This document shows, in pieces, positions 43,133 through 50,970 of a stretch of DNA of 64,000 nt (within the stretch, counting starts at the first letter, position 1; each line of letters starts with the position of its first letter). The translations under genes were made by a program, and so were the position numbers. Source of the stretch: Bacillota bacterium (GTDB lineage Bacteria > Bacillota > Clostridia > Christensenellales > Aristaeellaceae); assembly GCA_023421395.1 (NCBI GenBank), contig JAEZTL010000005.1, positions 7,156 through 71,155 of the forward strand, given 5' to 3'. Under the pieces are notes generated by a model. It was not told where the DNA came from, made no database searches, and worked only from the letters and a program-made list of their open reading frames with translations.

Positions 43133-43969
43133 TCAGGCGGCTTTACTCTTATCGCCCTTGATGCTGCGCACGTTTTCGCCCTTCGCGGCGCTCTTTTGCT
43201 GTTTGCCCGGGCTGAGAATGTAGTAGGAGGAGAGCTGCTCCTGCAAGAGCCTCGGGTTGATGCCGTTTCGGATCGCGCACACGGCCTCGATGATCATTTC
43301 CTTCTCCATTCGGTAATTGGACATGCGGTTTCGCAGCTTGGACGCGCAGGGAACGAAGAACAGGTTTGCCAGAAGAACGCCGTACAGCGTCGTGATAAAC
43401 GCGACGCCGATGGCCTTGGTCAGTTCGTCCGGGTTTCCCATGCCCGCGCCCAGCATCATGATCAGACCGATGATCGTGCCGACCATGCCGAACGTCGGCG
43501 CGTAGCCACCCAGCGCGTCGAACATGGAAATGGAAACGGTTCTGCTGGTTTCGTAGATGTAGATGTCGTTTTGCAGAATCTCGCTGATCTTCTCCGCGTC
43601 GGTGCCATCCACCACCATCAGCACGCCCCGCTTGAGGAACGGATCCACCTTCTTTGCGTCGGCGCTCGTGATCTCCTTTTCGAGGCTCAGGAGGCCACCC
43701 TGCCGCGCCCGGGTGGCCAGCAGCACCAGGTAATCGATGGTCCCTGCAATGGTAGCCTTGGGCAACAAAAAGACCTCGACGAAGAGCTTGGGCAGCTTCG
43801 CGATTTCGCTGAGCCCGTAGGACATGAAAAGGCCGCCGATCGATCCGCCCAGCACGATGATGATGGCGCTGAGCATCATGAGCGAGCCCACATTGCCGCC
43901 ATCCATCGTATAGCCGAAATAGATGGAGCCAAACCCGACCAGAAAGCCCAAAATCGTGGAGATATCCAT
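43133..43969 (-). CDS. motA: flagellar motor stator protein MotA
   Basis: A 278-residue four-helix stator protein. The second half has the conserved DALGGYAPTFGMVGTIIGLIMML and PDELTKAIGVAFITTLYGVL regions. The cytoplasmic loop carries the charged residues that face FliG. It lies downstream of fliD, fliS and the FliT-like gene instead of the usual place near fliM. Confidence 0.95.
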   Translation of the reverse strand: MDISTILGFLVGFGSIYFGYTMDGGNVGSLMMLSAIIIVLGGSIGGLFMSYGLSEIAKLPKLFVEVFLLPKATIAGTIDYLVLLATRARQGGLLSLEKEITSADAKKVDPFLKRGVLMVVDGTDAEKISEILQNDIYIYETSRTVSISMFDALGGYAPTFGMVGTIIGLIMMLGAGMGNPDELTKAIGVAFITTLYGVLLANLFFVPCASKLRNRMSNYRMEKEMIIEAVCAIRNGINPRLLQEQLSSYYILSPGKQQKSAAKGENVRSIKGDKSKAA

Positions 43970-43998
43970 TGACTAACCCCCGGTTCTGCGAGCGCGCG

Positions 43999-44490
43999 CT
44001 ATTTTAGCCGGTAGTTGATGTGCATGCCTGCCGTGGCGCCGTGCATCGCGTAGCGGTTATTGATCTTGCGATTCATGCGGATGCGGTTGAGCTGCTCGCG
44101 AATGTCCGAGCTGACTGCCCGGGCGCGCACGTCCATCCTGGTATTGAGGCTGGCGGAATTGCGCAGCAGCTTTCTCATGTTCGCGCTGTCATAAGCCAGC
44201 GCCGTGCACCATTCCGGACAGGCGACGTTTTCCGCACCGGCGGCGAAAAGCGCGCGCACCGTGGCCGCGCTGGCGCTGCCCAGCTGGGAAACATGGGCGT
44301 CGATCGAAGCGGAAAGCTCGTCGATCGAATGGGTCAGCGCGCTGGACGCGTCGACGTTCTGCACGAAGCCTTCGATATCCCCTCCGTCCAGGCATTGGAG
44401 CGCACAGGCGGACAGCGCGTTGAACTGCTTAACGAGATTCAGTCGCTGACGGGACATCAATTCAATTTTCTGAAGGATGTCACTTTGCAT
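43999..44490 (-). CDS. hypothetical flagellar protein, possibly FliT/FlgN-type chaperone
   Basis: A 163-residue, mostly helical soluble protein directly downstream of fliS (start five bases past its stop). I do not recognise its family with confidence. In many bacteria fliD-fliS is followed by fliT, the FliD chaperone. The N-terminal helices (LQKIELMSRQRLNLVKQFNAL) resemble the layout of FliT/FlgN-type proteins. The C-terminus is basic (NRIRMNRKINNRY). The frame is open upstream; the ATG at 44490 follows an AAGGTGAAG site. Confidence 0.55.
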   Translation of the reverse strand: MQSDILQKIELMSRQRLNLVKQFNALSACALQCLDGGDIEGFVQNVDASSALTHSIDELSASIDAHVSQLGSASAATVRALFAAGAENVACPEWCTALAYDSANMRKLLRNSASLNTRMDVRARAVSSDIREQLNRIRMNRKINNRYAMHGATAGMHINYRLK

Positions 44491-44495
44491 TTGCT

Positions 44496-44885
44496 TCACC
44501 TTGCCGATCTCTCCAGGCGGGTCTTGAGATCCGCCTTCTTCCAGGTATCCTCGAAGTCGCGGGTCATCTTCAGGATGCGCCGGACGATCTCCGGATCCTT
44601 TTTCAGGTTCGCGGCGGTCAGCTCGTCGATGGCGTACTGATATAGTGCGTACAGATTGTTCGAGATCTCGTACCGCATATCCAGGCAGTCCGACAGAAAC
44701 TGGTAGATGTTCTGGGCGCGCACGAGGGCATTGTGGGCGCCCTGTACGTCCTTGGCTTCGATGCATTGGATCGCCTTGGCCAGCTTCATCGACGCATGTT
44801 CGAACAGCATGACAATCTGCTCGCCCGGCGTGGACGCGCTCACCGACTGGGCCATATACTTCATATACTGGTTCGCAAGGGTCAT
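44496..44885 (-). CDS. fliS: flagellin export chaperone FliS
   Basis: A 129-residue four-helix chaperone binding the flagellin C-terminus. The family motif is present (ANQYMKYMAQSVSASTPGEQIVMLF split at the first helix, then NALVRAQNIYQFLSDCLD). The ATG at 44885 has GGGAG upstream. A TTG at 44909 abutting the fliD stop is less likely. Confidence 0.93.
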   Translation of the reverse strand: MTLANQYMKYMAQSVSASTPGEQIVMLFEHASMKLAKAIQCIEAKDVQGAHNALVRAQNIYQFLSDCLDMRYEISNNLYALYQYAIDELTAANLKKDPEIVRRILKMTRDFEDTWKKADLKTRLERSAR

Positions 44886-44909
44886 ACCAGTTTCACTCCC
44901 GTCCGTCAA

Positions 44910-46832
44910 TTAAGTGCTGCCGCCAAGCATGCTCGTCAGCCAGCTGTTTTGCGACTGCAGCTTGGAAAGCGCCGATTCCATCGCGGTAAACCTGTCCCAG
45001 TAGCGATCCTCCTCGTCTGAAAGCTTGTCCTTCATCATTTCAATTTTATCCTCCATGCTGCTGATTTTCTTCCCATACTCCGTATTGGCCGTGTATGTGC
45101 TGCCCGGGCTGCCGACCAGCGTGATCAGCGCGCCCTTCTTCCCAACGGTGGCGAGGTTCTTTGCCAGGATGTCGGAGATACGCCACAGCACGCCCGATTC
45201 GGAAAAGCGCTGCTTCTGCTGATCCGTGGTTGCGTAGGCGGAGTAGTTGATGGTGCTCTTCTGGGTGAATGCGCCCAGCACCTTCTCCGCATTGGCCTCC
45301 AGCGCCTCCTTGAGTTTCGTGGTGTCGATGTGGATTTGACCCTTTTCGGAGTAGTTGCCGGTGGTGATGCCCATATTGGTGAGCGTCGACGCGTCATCGC
45401 CGATGAGCGACTTGACGAGGGAGCTCATGCTGGTCCTGAGATCCGACACGATGGAGGACAGCGCAGAGTCGCCCCGCAGCAGGCCGCTCTTGGCCTTCTC
45501 CTCCCATTTGGCGGCCTCGTCGTCGGACAGCTCCGCCCGTTCATCGTCGGTAAGCGGCGCGTAATCGCTGTACACTTCCTCGGAGAGCGCGTCGGTAAGG
45601 GTTTTCAAAAGCTCGTTATAGTCGGTTACAAAGTCGGAAATCCTGGTGGCGATGGCGTCGGTATCGTAGGCCAGCTTGACGCCGATGCCTTCCTCGGCAT
45701 CGCCGGAGGCCTTGCCCAAGAGCGAAATCTGCGTGCCGTCCACGGTGAAGGTGTTGCTGCTGCGGGTCAGGGTGATCATATCCGCCTCGTCGGTCGAGCC
45801 GTTCACGCTCATCTTGACCACAGCGTCGGTCCCCGCGGTCATCGTGCCGCCGCCGAACAACGCGCCCATCAGGCTGCCCGTGGTGTCCTCCACCGAAACG
45901 GCGGACTGGGCGCCGGTGACGGTGGAAGTGAGCGAGAAGCTATCCGTGAGCGAAGAGTAACTCATCTTGACGCCGGCATTGGAGGCGTTGACCGATTTCA
46001 TAATCTCATTCAGCGTCGCCGTGGACGAGAAGCTGAACGAAACACCATTGATCGAGAAGGCCAGCGAGCCGTCCTCGCCCGCGACGCTCTGACTGAGTCC
46101 GGCGCTTCCGAAGGCGGTGGAAAGGCTGAGGCGGTTCGAGGTGTAGCCCCCGAAGTCCAGCACACTGGTGGGATCCTGGGTGGTATCGGAAGGCACGCTG
46201 ATCTGCAGTGTGGAGTTTGACGCAGCCAGCGCGATGCTGTCCCCGGCGGCGGACACGTTGATCCGGCCGCTTCCGAACGCGCCCTGCAGCTGAGACGCCA
46301 GCTCCGCACGCACGTCCTCTACGGAGGTATAGGTCTTGTCTGAGAAGGTGATCGTCTTTTTGACGCCGTCCAGCGTGACGGCGACGGCCTTGCCGGAAAG
46401 TTCCGCAAGGTTGTCCGTATCCACGGAAATCGTGGGGTTGGCGCTGACGCCGCCGGCGCCGGAGAGCTTCGCGCTGGAGGCGAGGCTCACGATGTCGGAG
46501 ATATAAAAGGCGCCCGACGCGGAGTCCGAGGTGGTGGTGACGGACACATAGGGAGAAGAATAGCTGGCGGCCAGCTTGGTCAGGTTCGTCCCCAGCAGCG
46601 TACTGGCGCTGCTGGTCGTCGATGTACCGAAGTACTTGGTCTGGAAGGTGCTGAGCTTGGAGAGTATGCTCTTATAAGCCGTTTGCTTCCAGTCAAGTTT
46701 GGTTTTCTGTTTTTCGGCGCTCTCAAGCTTCAGCTTGCTGGCGGTCAAAAGCCCTTCGACGATGCTCTCGGTGTCCAGGCCTGACGAAAGACCGGTAAGT
46801 CTGAGCGTGGATGCGTTGACGGAGCTGGCCAT
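44910..46832 (-). CDS. fliD: flagellar filament cap protein FliD (HAP2)
   Basis: A 640-residue cap protein. The N-terminal part has LRLTGLSSGLDTESIVEGLL and a heptad-rich helix. The Ser/Thr-rich middle forms the D2-D3 region. The C-terminal FliD_C region has ATRISDFVTDYNELLKTLTD and a final coiled coil (MEDKIEMMKDKLSDEEDRYW). The ATG at 46832 is chosen for AGGAGGG upstream, and translation beyond it lacks family similarity. It is the first gene of the operon behind a sigma-28-like promoter. Confidence 0.94.
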   Translation of the reverse strand: MASSVNASTLRLTGLSSGLDTESIVEGLLTASKLKLESAEKQKTKLDWKQTAYKSILSKLSTFQTKYFGTSTTSSASTLLGTNLTKLAASYSSPYVSVTTTSDSASGAFYISDIVSLASSAKLSGAGGVSANPTISVDTDNLAELSGKAVAVTLDGVKKTITFSDKTYTSVEDVRAELASQLQGAFGSGRINVSAAGDSIALAASNSTLQISVPSDTTQDPTSVLDFGGYTSNRLSLSTAFGSAGLSQSVAGEDGSLAFSINGVSFSFSSTATLNEIMKSVNASNAGVKMSYSSLTDSFSLTSTVTGAQSAVSVEDTTGSLMGALFGGGTMTAGTDAVVKMSVNGSTDEADMITLTRSSNTFTVDGTQISLLGKASGDAEEGIGVKLAYDTDAIATRISDFVTDYNELLKTLTDALSEEVYSDYAPLTDDERAELSDDEAAKWEEKAKSGLLRGDSALSSIVSDLRTSMSSLVKSLIGDDASTLTNMGITTGNYSEKGQIHIDTTKLKEALEANAEKVLGAFTQKSTINYSAYATTDQQKQRFSESGVLWRISDILAKNLATVGKKGALITLVGSPGSTYTANTEYGKKISSMEDKIEMMKDKLSDEEDRYWDRFTAMESALSKLQSQNSWLTSMLGGST

Positions 46833-46883
46833 ATAATCCCTCCTGCGAACGGGGCGATGTGATCTGTTGCTCGTATACCTGAT

Positions 46884-46910
46884 ATATCGAACGGCACAGC
46901 CGAAATTATA
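46884..46910 (-). promoter_or_regulatory. sigma-28-like promoter of fliD
   Basis: On the minus strand TATA (46907-46910), then 15 nt, then TTCGATAT (46884-46891). Against TAAA-N15-GCCGATAT this is 9 of 12. The distance to the fliD ATG is about 50 bases. Confidence 0.6.
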
Positions 46911-47046
46911 ATGTTCTGACAACCGCCCGAAAAAATTTTACATCCGCGCCCCATTCCCGGCAAAAATTCTTACTCGGATCCCACACAACCCGAAGCGCGG
47001 CGTAACCATTGCCATAGGGCGGGCGATGCGATTTCCGCGCCAAAAC

Positions 47047-47073
47047 TAAAAAAGCGGACGCGCGCGCCGATAG
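47047..47073 (+). promoter_or_regulatory. sigma-28 promoter of the hemerythrin-cheX pair
   Basis: TAAA (47047-47050), then exactly 15 nt, then GCCGATAG (47066-47073). This matches 11 of 12 positions of the sigma-28 consensus, the best in the window. The start codon is 43 bases downstream. Confidence 0.8.
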
Positions 47074-47115
47074 TATAAAGCATAGCCCATATCGCAACAG
47101 AAAGGAAAGAACGGC

Positions 47116-47544
47116 ATGCTCTGGAAGGATAAGTACGAGCTTGGTGTCGTGATGATCGACGAACAGCATAAGGAGCTGTTCCAGCGTGTGGAAGCGTTCA
47201 TGACGACGCTTCGAGCCTCCTGCCCCTGGGCGGATAAGGTAGCGCGCGTCAACGAAACCCTGGAATTCATGAAGGGATACGTTGTGGAGCACTTCCGGGA
47301 TGAGGAAGCCTATCAGAAAAAGACCGGCTACCCTGGTTATGAGGCGCACCGGCAAAAGCACGCGGACATGATCGCCTACGTGCTGGAAGTCGCGAATGAG
47401 TATGAACGGAACGGCTGCAGCGAGCAGCTGATTCAGCAGTTCGCCGGAAAATTGCTGGCATGGTTGATCAACCATGTCGCCGCGGAAGATCAGCGCATCG
47501 CCGCCTACGCCATCGAAAAGGGGGTGGCCGCCGATGTCTTATAA
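47116..47544 (+). CDS. bacteriohemerythrin
   Basis: A 142-residue single-domain oxygen-binding protein. All seven diiron ligands are in place: His18, His59, Glu63, His78, His82, His120 and Asp125. Such proteins bind O2 reversibly and may store, deliver or sense it. The sigma-28 promoter upstream puts it in the late flagellar regulon. Its last codons overlap cheX by 11 bases, so the two are probably translationally coupled. Confidence 0.93.
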   Translation: MLWKDKYELGVVMIDEQHKELFQRVEAFMTTLRASCPWADKVARVNETLEFMKGYVVEHFRDEEAYQKKTGYPGYEAHRQKHADMIAYVLEVANEYERNGCSEQLIQQFAGKLLAWLINHVAAEDQRIAAYAIEKGVAADVL

Positions 47545-47983
47545 ACTGTACGAGCCGTTCCTGGAAGCAACGCGTAATGTATTCCGGCTGATGCTGGACA
47601 TCTCCGACGTCTCGGACAACCCCACGGACAGCTTTGTATGCGACGACGCGCTGGATGTCTCCATCGGCGTCGTGGGCGATCTTACAGGCGAAGTGATCTA
47701 CCATTTCCCGAGCGCAACCTCGCTCAACATGGTCGCCATCATGAGCGGCATGAAAATGGAAAGCGTGGACGACTTCGTCACCTCCGCAATCTCCGAAATC
47801 GCCAACATCATCAGCGGCAACGTGCTGACACTGCTGTCGAAGGATGATCTAAAGTGTGACATCCTGCCGCCGCGCCTCTTGAAGCCCGACGACAGCGCAA
47901 ACTTCGCGCTTCAGTCGGCGAGTTGCATCACCACCTCCATCGGGGATGTGTGCCTGGACATCCGCCTAGACCCCGCGAATTAG
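47534..47983 (+). CDS. cheX: chemotaxis phosphatase CheX
   Basis: A 149-residue CheC/CheX/FliY-type phosphatase. The catalytic pair is Glu88 and Asn91 in SEIANIISGNV. CheX dephosphorylates CheY-P. The frame is open upstream, but the ATG at 47534 fits the family start and follows an AGGGGGTGG site inside the hemerythrin gene. Transcription should end at a terminator now split by the IS element. Confidence 0.87.
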   Translation: MSYKLYEPFLEATRNVFRLMLDISDVSDNPTDSFVCDDALDVSIGVVGDLTGEVIYHFPSATSLNMVAIMSGMKMESVDDFVTSAISEIANIISGNVLTLLSKDDLKCDILPPRLLKPDDSANFALQSASCITTSIGDVCLDIRLDPAN

Positions 47984-48008
47984 CCGTACGGCGGTTTGAC
48001 GTGAAACG

Positions 48009-48024
48009 AAAATACCCGGCGCTT
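48009..48024 (+). terminator. left arm of a terminator interrupted by the IS element
   Basis: The 15 bases AAATACCCGGCGCTT (48010-48024) are the exact reverse complement of AAGCGCCGGGTATTT at 49315-49329. The two arms are now 1.3 kb apart because the IS element entered the loop. Confidence 0.8.
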
Positions 48025-48089
48025 TTAATGAACTGCACCCCTAAAGATAGACAGTATGGTATACTGCAAATAACTTTGGGGGTGTTTTC

Positions 48090-48440
48090 ATGCCAAAAGG
48101 GGTGCCAAACAAGAAGTATACGGCAGAGTTCAAGCAGCACGTAATAGAAACGATGCGAGAAAAAGGAATGAGTTACAGTGAGACGGCACGGGTATTTGAA
48201 GTAAACTGCCATCGGCGAATACAGGAATGGGAGCGGATTTACCTGACCGAGGGGCCGGAAGGATTTCAGATAGAGCGACGAGGCCGGGGCAGCAAGGGGC
48301 GTCCGGCGAAGCTGGCCAAGGAAGTAGAAGAAGACCTGATCGCGGAAGTACAGCGGCTTCGGGCGGAGAATGCGTACCTAAAAAACTTGCAAGCCTTGGT
48401 TTTGGAAGACGAGCGACGCCAGCACAAAAAACGCTGGTGA
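48090..48440 (+). CDS. IS3-family transposase OrfA (helix-turn-helix)
   Basis: A 116-residue DNA-binding protein. A helix-turn-helix (YTAEFKQHVIETMREKGMSY, then SETARVFEVNCHRRIQEWER) is followed by a C-terminal leucine-zipper-like coiled coil (EEDLIAEVQRLRAENAYLKN). It ends in KKRW, just after a run of six A residues (48426-48431) where ribosomes can slip by -1 into OrfB. Confidence 0.92.
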   Translation: MPKGVPNKKYTAEFKQHVIETMREKGMSYSETARVFEVNCHRRIQEWERIYLTEGPEGFQIERRGRGSKGRPAKLAKEVEEDLIAEVQRLRAENAYLKNLQALVLEDERRQHKKRW

Positions 48441-49279
48441 TTCAGAAACTAAGGCGAACCTTCCCGTTGGCGTTGTTGCTTTCCATCGCTCAACTTCCCC
48501 GAGCGACCTTCTACTACCATGTGAAGCACCAAGCGGAGCCGGACAAATACAGCAGGGCAAAGGAAGAAATTGCAGCCATTTACCATGAGAACAAAGGAAG
48601 ATATGGCTATCGCCGAATTACTATAGACCTTCGCTGCCGGGGCCTTACTCTCAACCATAAGACAGTGCAGCGGCTGATGAAGGAATTGGGGCCTATATGC
48701 CGGGTGCGGATGAAGAAGTACAAATCCTACAAGGGAGAGGTTGGCAAAATCGCGCCTGATCTCTTGCAGAGAGACTTTGAAGCGGCGAAACCGAACCGGA
48801 AGTGGGTGACGGATGTCACGGAGTTCAGTCTGTTCGGGCAAAAGCTCTATCTGTCGCCGATCCTCGATCTGTGCAGCCGGGATGTTGTGAGCTACACTCT
48901 TTCGGACAAACCCGTGCTCTCCATGGTGACAAGGATGTTGGAAAAGGCGTTTGTGCAGATTCCGGATGGCACTGACCTGATTCTTCACTCCGACCAGGGC
49001 TGGCAGTACCAGCATAGGAAATACCAACGGATGCTGAAGGGCAAGGGCATCCGGCAGAGCATGAGCCGCAAGGGGAACTGCCTGGATAATGCCGTGATTG
49101 AGAACTTCTTCGGCCTGCTCAAAAGCGAGCTTCTGTATTTGCAGGACTTTCAGTCCATGGAACACTTCAAGGCCGTACTCGTGGACTATCTGGACTATTA
49201 CAACACCCGCCGCAGAAAGGCAAAGCTAAAGGGCCTGACGCCTGCCATTCACAGACTTCATGCCCTCTCTGCTGCTTAA
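48431..49279 (+). CDS. IS3-family transposase OrfB (DDE integrase), made by -1 frameshift
   Basis: About 282 residues in the -1 frame relative to OrfA. An N-terminal IS3 region (GRYGYRRITIDLRCRGL) is followed by the integrase core. The DDE residues are Asp in WVTDVTEF, Asp in LHSDQGWQYQH and Glu in NAVIENFFGLLKSE. The fusion OrfAB is expected from slippage on the A6 run. Independent initiation at the GTG at 48437 is possible. The IS150-like subgroup is suggested by the motif wording but is not certain. Confidence 0.9.
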   Translation, partial: TLVIQKLRRTFPLALLLSIAQLPRATFYYHVKHQAEPDKYSRAKEEIAAIYHENKGRYGYRRITIDLRCRGLTLNHKTVQRLMKELGPICRVRMKKYKSYKGEVGKIAPDLLQRDFEAAKPNRKWVTDVTEFSLFGQKLYLSPILDLCSRDVVSYTLSDKPVLSMVTRMLEKAFVQIPDGTDLILHSDQGWQYQHRKYQRMLKGKGIRQSMSRKGNCLDNAVIENFFGLLKSELLYLQDFQSMEHFKAVLVDYLDYYNTRRRKAKLKGLTPAIHRLHALSAA

Positions 49280-49314
49280 CTAAAACTTTGTCTAACTCTT
49301 TGGGGTCAATTCAT

Positions 49315-49332
49315 AAGCGCCGGGTATTTTTT
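49315..49332 (+). terminator. right arm of the interrupted terminator
   Basis: AAGCGCCGGGTATTTTTT is the partner of the arm at 48010-48024 and ends in six T residues. With the IS and one TAA removed, the site becomes a perfect hairpin with a T run, serving cheX on the plus strand and the ABC genes on the minus strand. Confidence 0.8.
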
Positions 49333-49349
49333 GAATGCTTCGTTCGCCG

Positions 49350-50147
49350 TTACAGCTTCAGATCGCGCCGTCCAAAGCGGGCGTAGGCGACGCCCGTCAG
49401 AAGCGCGGTCAAGGCCAGACTGAGCGCCACGCTCCCGGGGGCGAGCCCCTCGCCCTTCCCCACGATGCGCCGGGCGTCGAAGTATTCGAAGGGCGTCAGC
49501 GCCTTCAGCGCGCCCAACCTGCCGCCAACGTCGATGGCGATGGACAGAAGGTATGCGGACATCATTGCGCCGGTGGCGATGCCCGCCGCGGCCTTGGGCC
49601 GCGCCATGACCGCCGCCGAGGCCACGCCCAGCGACAGAAAGACCATCTGGATCAGGAAAAGTCCCGCCATCAGGCGCGCGAGCGCCGCGCCCATGTCCTC
49701 CCCGCCGCCAAAGACGCCAAGCATCGCCACCGACGCGGCCCAGACCGCAAGGTTGAAAACCAGCGTCGACGTGAGCGCCGACAGGCACTTCGCCGTCAGA
49801 ATTCTGAGGCGCGACGCGGGTTTGGCGTAGAGAAATTCACTCACCCCATCCCGTTCCTCCCGGGAGATGATCACCGCCCCCAGCATCGACGCATGCACCG
49901 CCGCCATCAGCATCAGGAATGGGTAGACCATGCCGTAAAAGCCGCTGATCTTTGTGAAGTCCAGATACCCCACGCCGAACATGTCCTGAAGCGGCTGGGG
50001 CAACTGGTTCAGGATGTTGAGCGAGGCGGGGTCCATGCTGAACGCCGAGTACTTCTGCATCGACGCGGCGATGAAGAGCAGTATGCCCAGACACCAGAAG
50101 AGCACGGGTTTGAGCCCCGCGCGGGTTTCCCGCAAATAAACGTTCAT
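49350..50147 (-). CDS. ABC-2 type transporter permease (second subunit)
   Basis: A 265-residue membrane protein with about six hydrophobic segments (LKPVLFWCLGILLFIAAS, later MLGAVIISREERDGVSEFLY). The SREERDGV-SEFLYAKP stretch resembles the ABC-2 permease coupling region. It is a paralogue of the neighbouring permease, so the two likely form a heterodimer with the ATPase. The substrate is unknown. The ATG at 50147 follows GGGAGGGGAG. Confidence 0.85.
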   Translation of the reverse strand: MNVYLRETRAGLKPVLFWCLGILLFIAASMQKYSAFSMDPASLNILNQLPQPLQDMFGVGYLDFTKISGFYGMVYPFLMLMAAVHASMLGAVIISREERDGVSEFLYAKPASRLRILTAKCLSALTSTLVFNLAVWAASVAMLGVFGGGEDMGAALARLMAGLFLIQMVFLSLGVASAAVMARPKAAAGIATGAMMSAYLLSIAIDVGGRLGALKALTPFEYFDARRIVGKGEGLAPGSVALSLALTALLTGVAYARFGRRDLKL

Positions 50148-50160
50148 GGGCTCCCCTCCC

Positions 50161-50958
50161 TCACGCGGCGCGTTCGTCCCGGCGGATAAATACCCCAAAG
50201 CCCAGCGCGACGAACGCGGCGGTCACCAGCGCCCCCGCCGCGGAAAATGAGGGCCTGTAAGACGACGTCGTCAAGATGTAATACGGCTCAAAGTACTTGA
50301 AGGGCGAAAGGTAGTAGAGCATCTGCCGTTCCAGCATCGCCGCCACCGCGCCCAGCGCGAAGAAGGCGAACACGGTACCCAGCGCCAGGGGCAGCACCGA
50401 GCGGATTCTGGGGCGGACGGCGGCCACGGCGAAGCCCATCGAAAGAAACATCGTCTGGACGAAGAAGAACGTAAGCGACATCATAAGAAACGTGCGGTGA
50501 TTGAACGGGGCGGAGGACGCCGCATTCGCGAGAACGGAAGCCAGCGCGACATAGACCGCGCTGGTCAGCGCGACGCAGCTGAACGCTGCCAGGAGCTTCG
50601 CCGCCGCGATGCGGCCGCGGGAGACCGGCTTGGTCAGGAGGAAATCCGCGGTCTTTCCGGTCGCCTCCTTCGCCATCACGTTCAGCCCCAGCGCCATCGC
50701 CTGCACCGCGCCCACCAGCGTCAGGAACGTGACGATGAAGGCGTAAAAGCCGGTGACGCTGCCGATCTGATCCACGTACAGCCCGAAGGCCAGCTGGATT
50801 ATCAATGGATAGTTTTTGAGCGCGTCGCCGATGTCGGCGGCGTTTTGCGCGAAGGCCGGATACACGGAAAACATGAACAGTGTGCCGGCGGCGAGCGCCA
50901 GAATCCAGATGACCGTGTTCCCGGCAAAGGCCTTCATTTCATGCCGATAGATGTTCAC
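50161..50958 (-). CDS. ABC-2 type transporter permease (first subunit)
   Basis: A 265-residue membrane protein with about six segments and the same coupling motif (VMAKEATGKTADFLLTKP). It starts at a GTG preceded by GGAGGG. It lies 12 bases after the ATPase gene and 13 before the second permease gene. The three form a compact exporter operon. Confidence 0.85.
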   Translation of the reverse strand: MNIYRHEMKAFAGNTVIWILALAAGTLFMFSVYPAFAQNAADIGDALKNYPLIIQLAFGLYVDQIGSVTGFYAFIVTFLTLVGAVQAMALGLNVMAKEATGKTADFLLTKPVSRGRIAAAKLLAAFSCVALTSAVYVALASVLANAASSAPFNHRTFLMMSLTFFFVQTMFLSMGFAVAAVRPRIRSVLPLALGTVFAFFALGAVAAMLERQMLYYLSPFKYFEPYYILTTSSYRPSFSAAGALVTAAFVALGFGVFIRRDERAA

Positions 50959-50970
50959 CCGGCGCCCTCC

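Larger units (their letters stand above)
48029..49313 (+). mobile_element. IS3-family insertion sequence, about 1285 bp, with 3-bp target duplication
   Basis: The left end TGAACTGCACCCCTAAAG and the right end (reverse complement) TGAATTGACCCCAAAGAG form imperfect inverted repeats of about 25 bp, both ending in TAGACA. The element is flanked by TAA on both sides (48026-48028 and 49314-49316), the 3-bp duplication typical of IS3. Two overlapping frames encode the transposase. No disabling change is seen, so it may be active. Confidence 0.93.
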
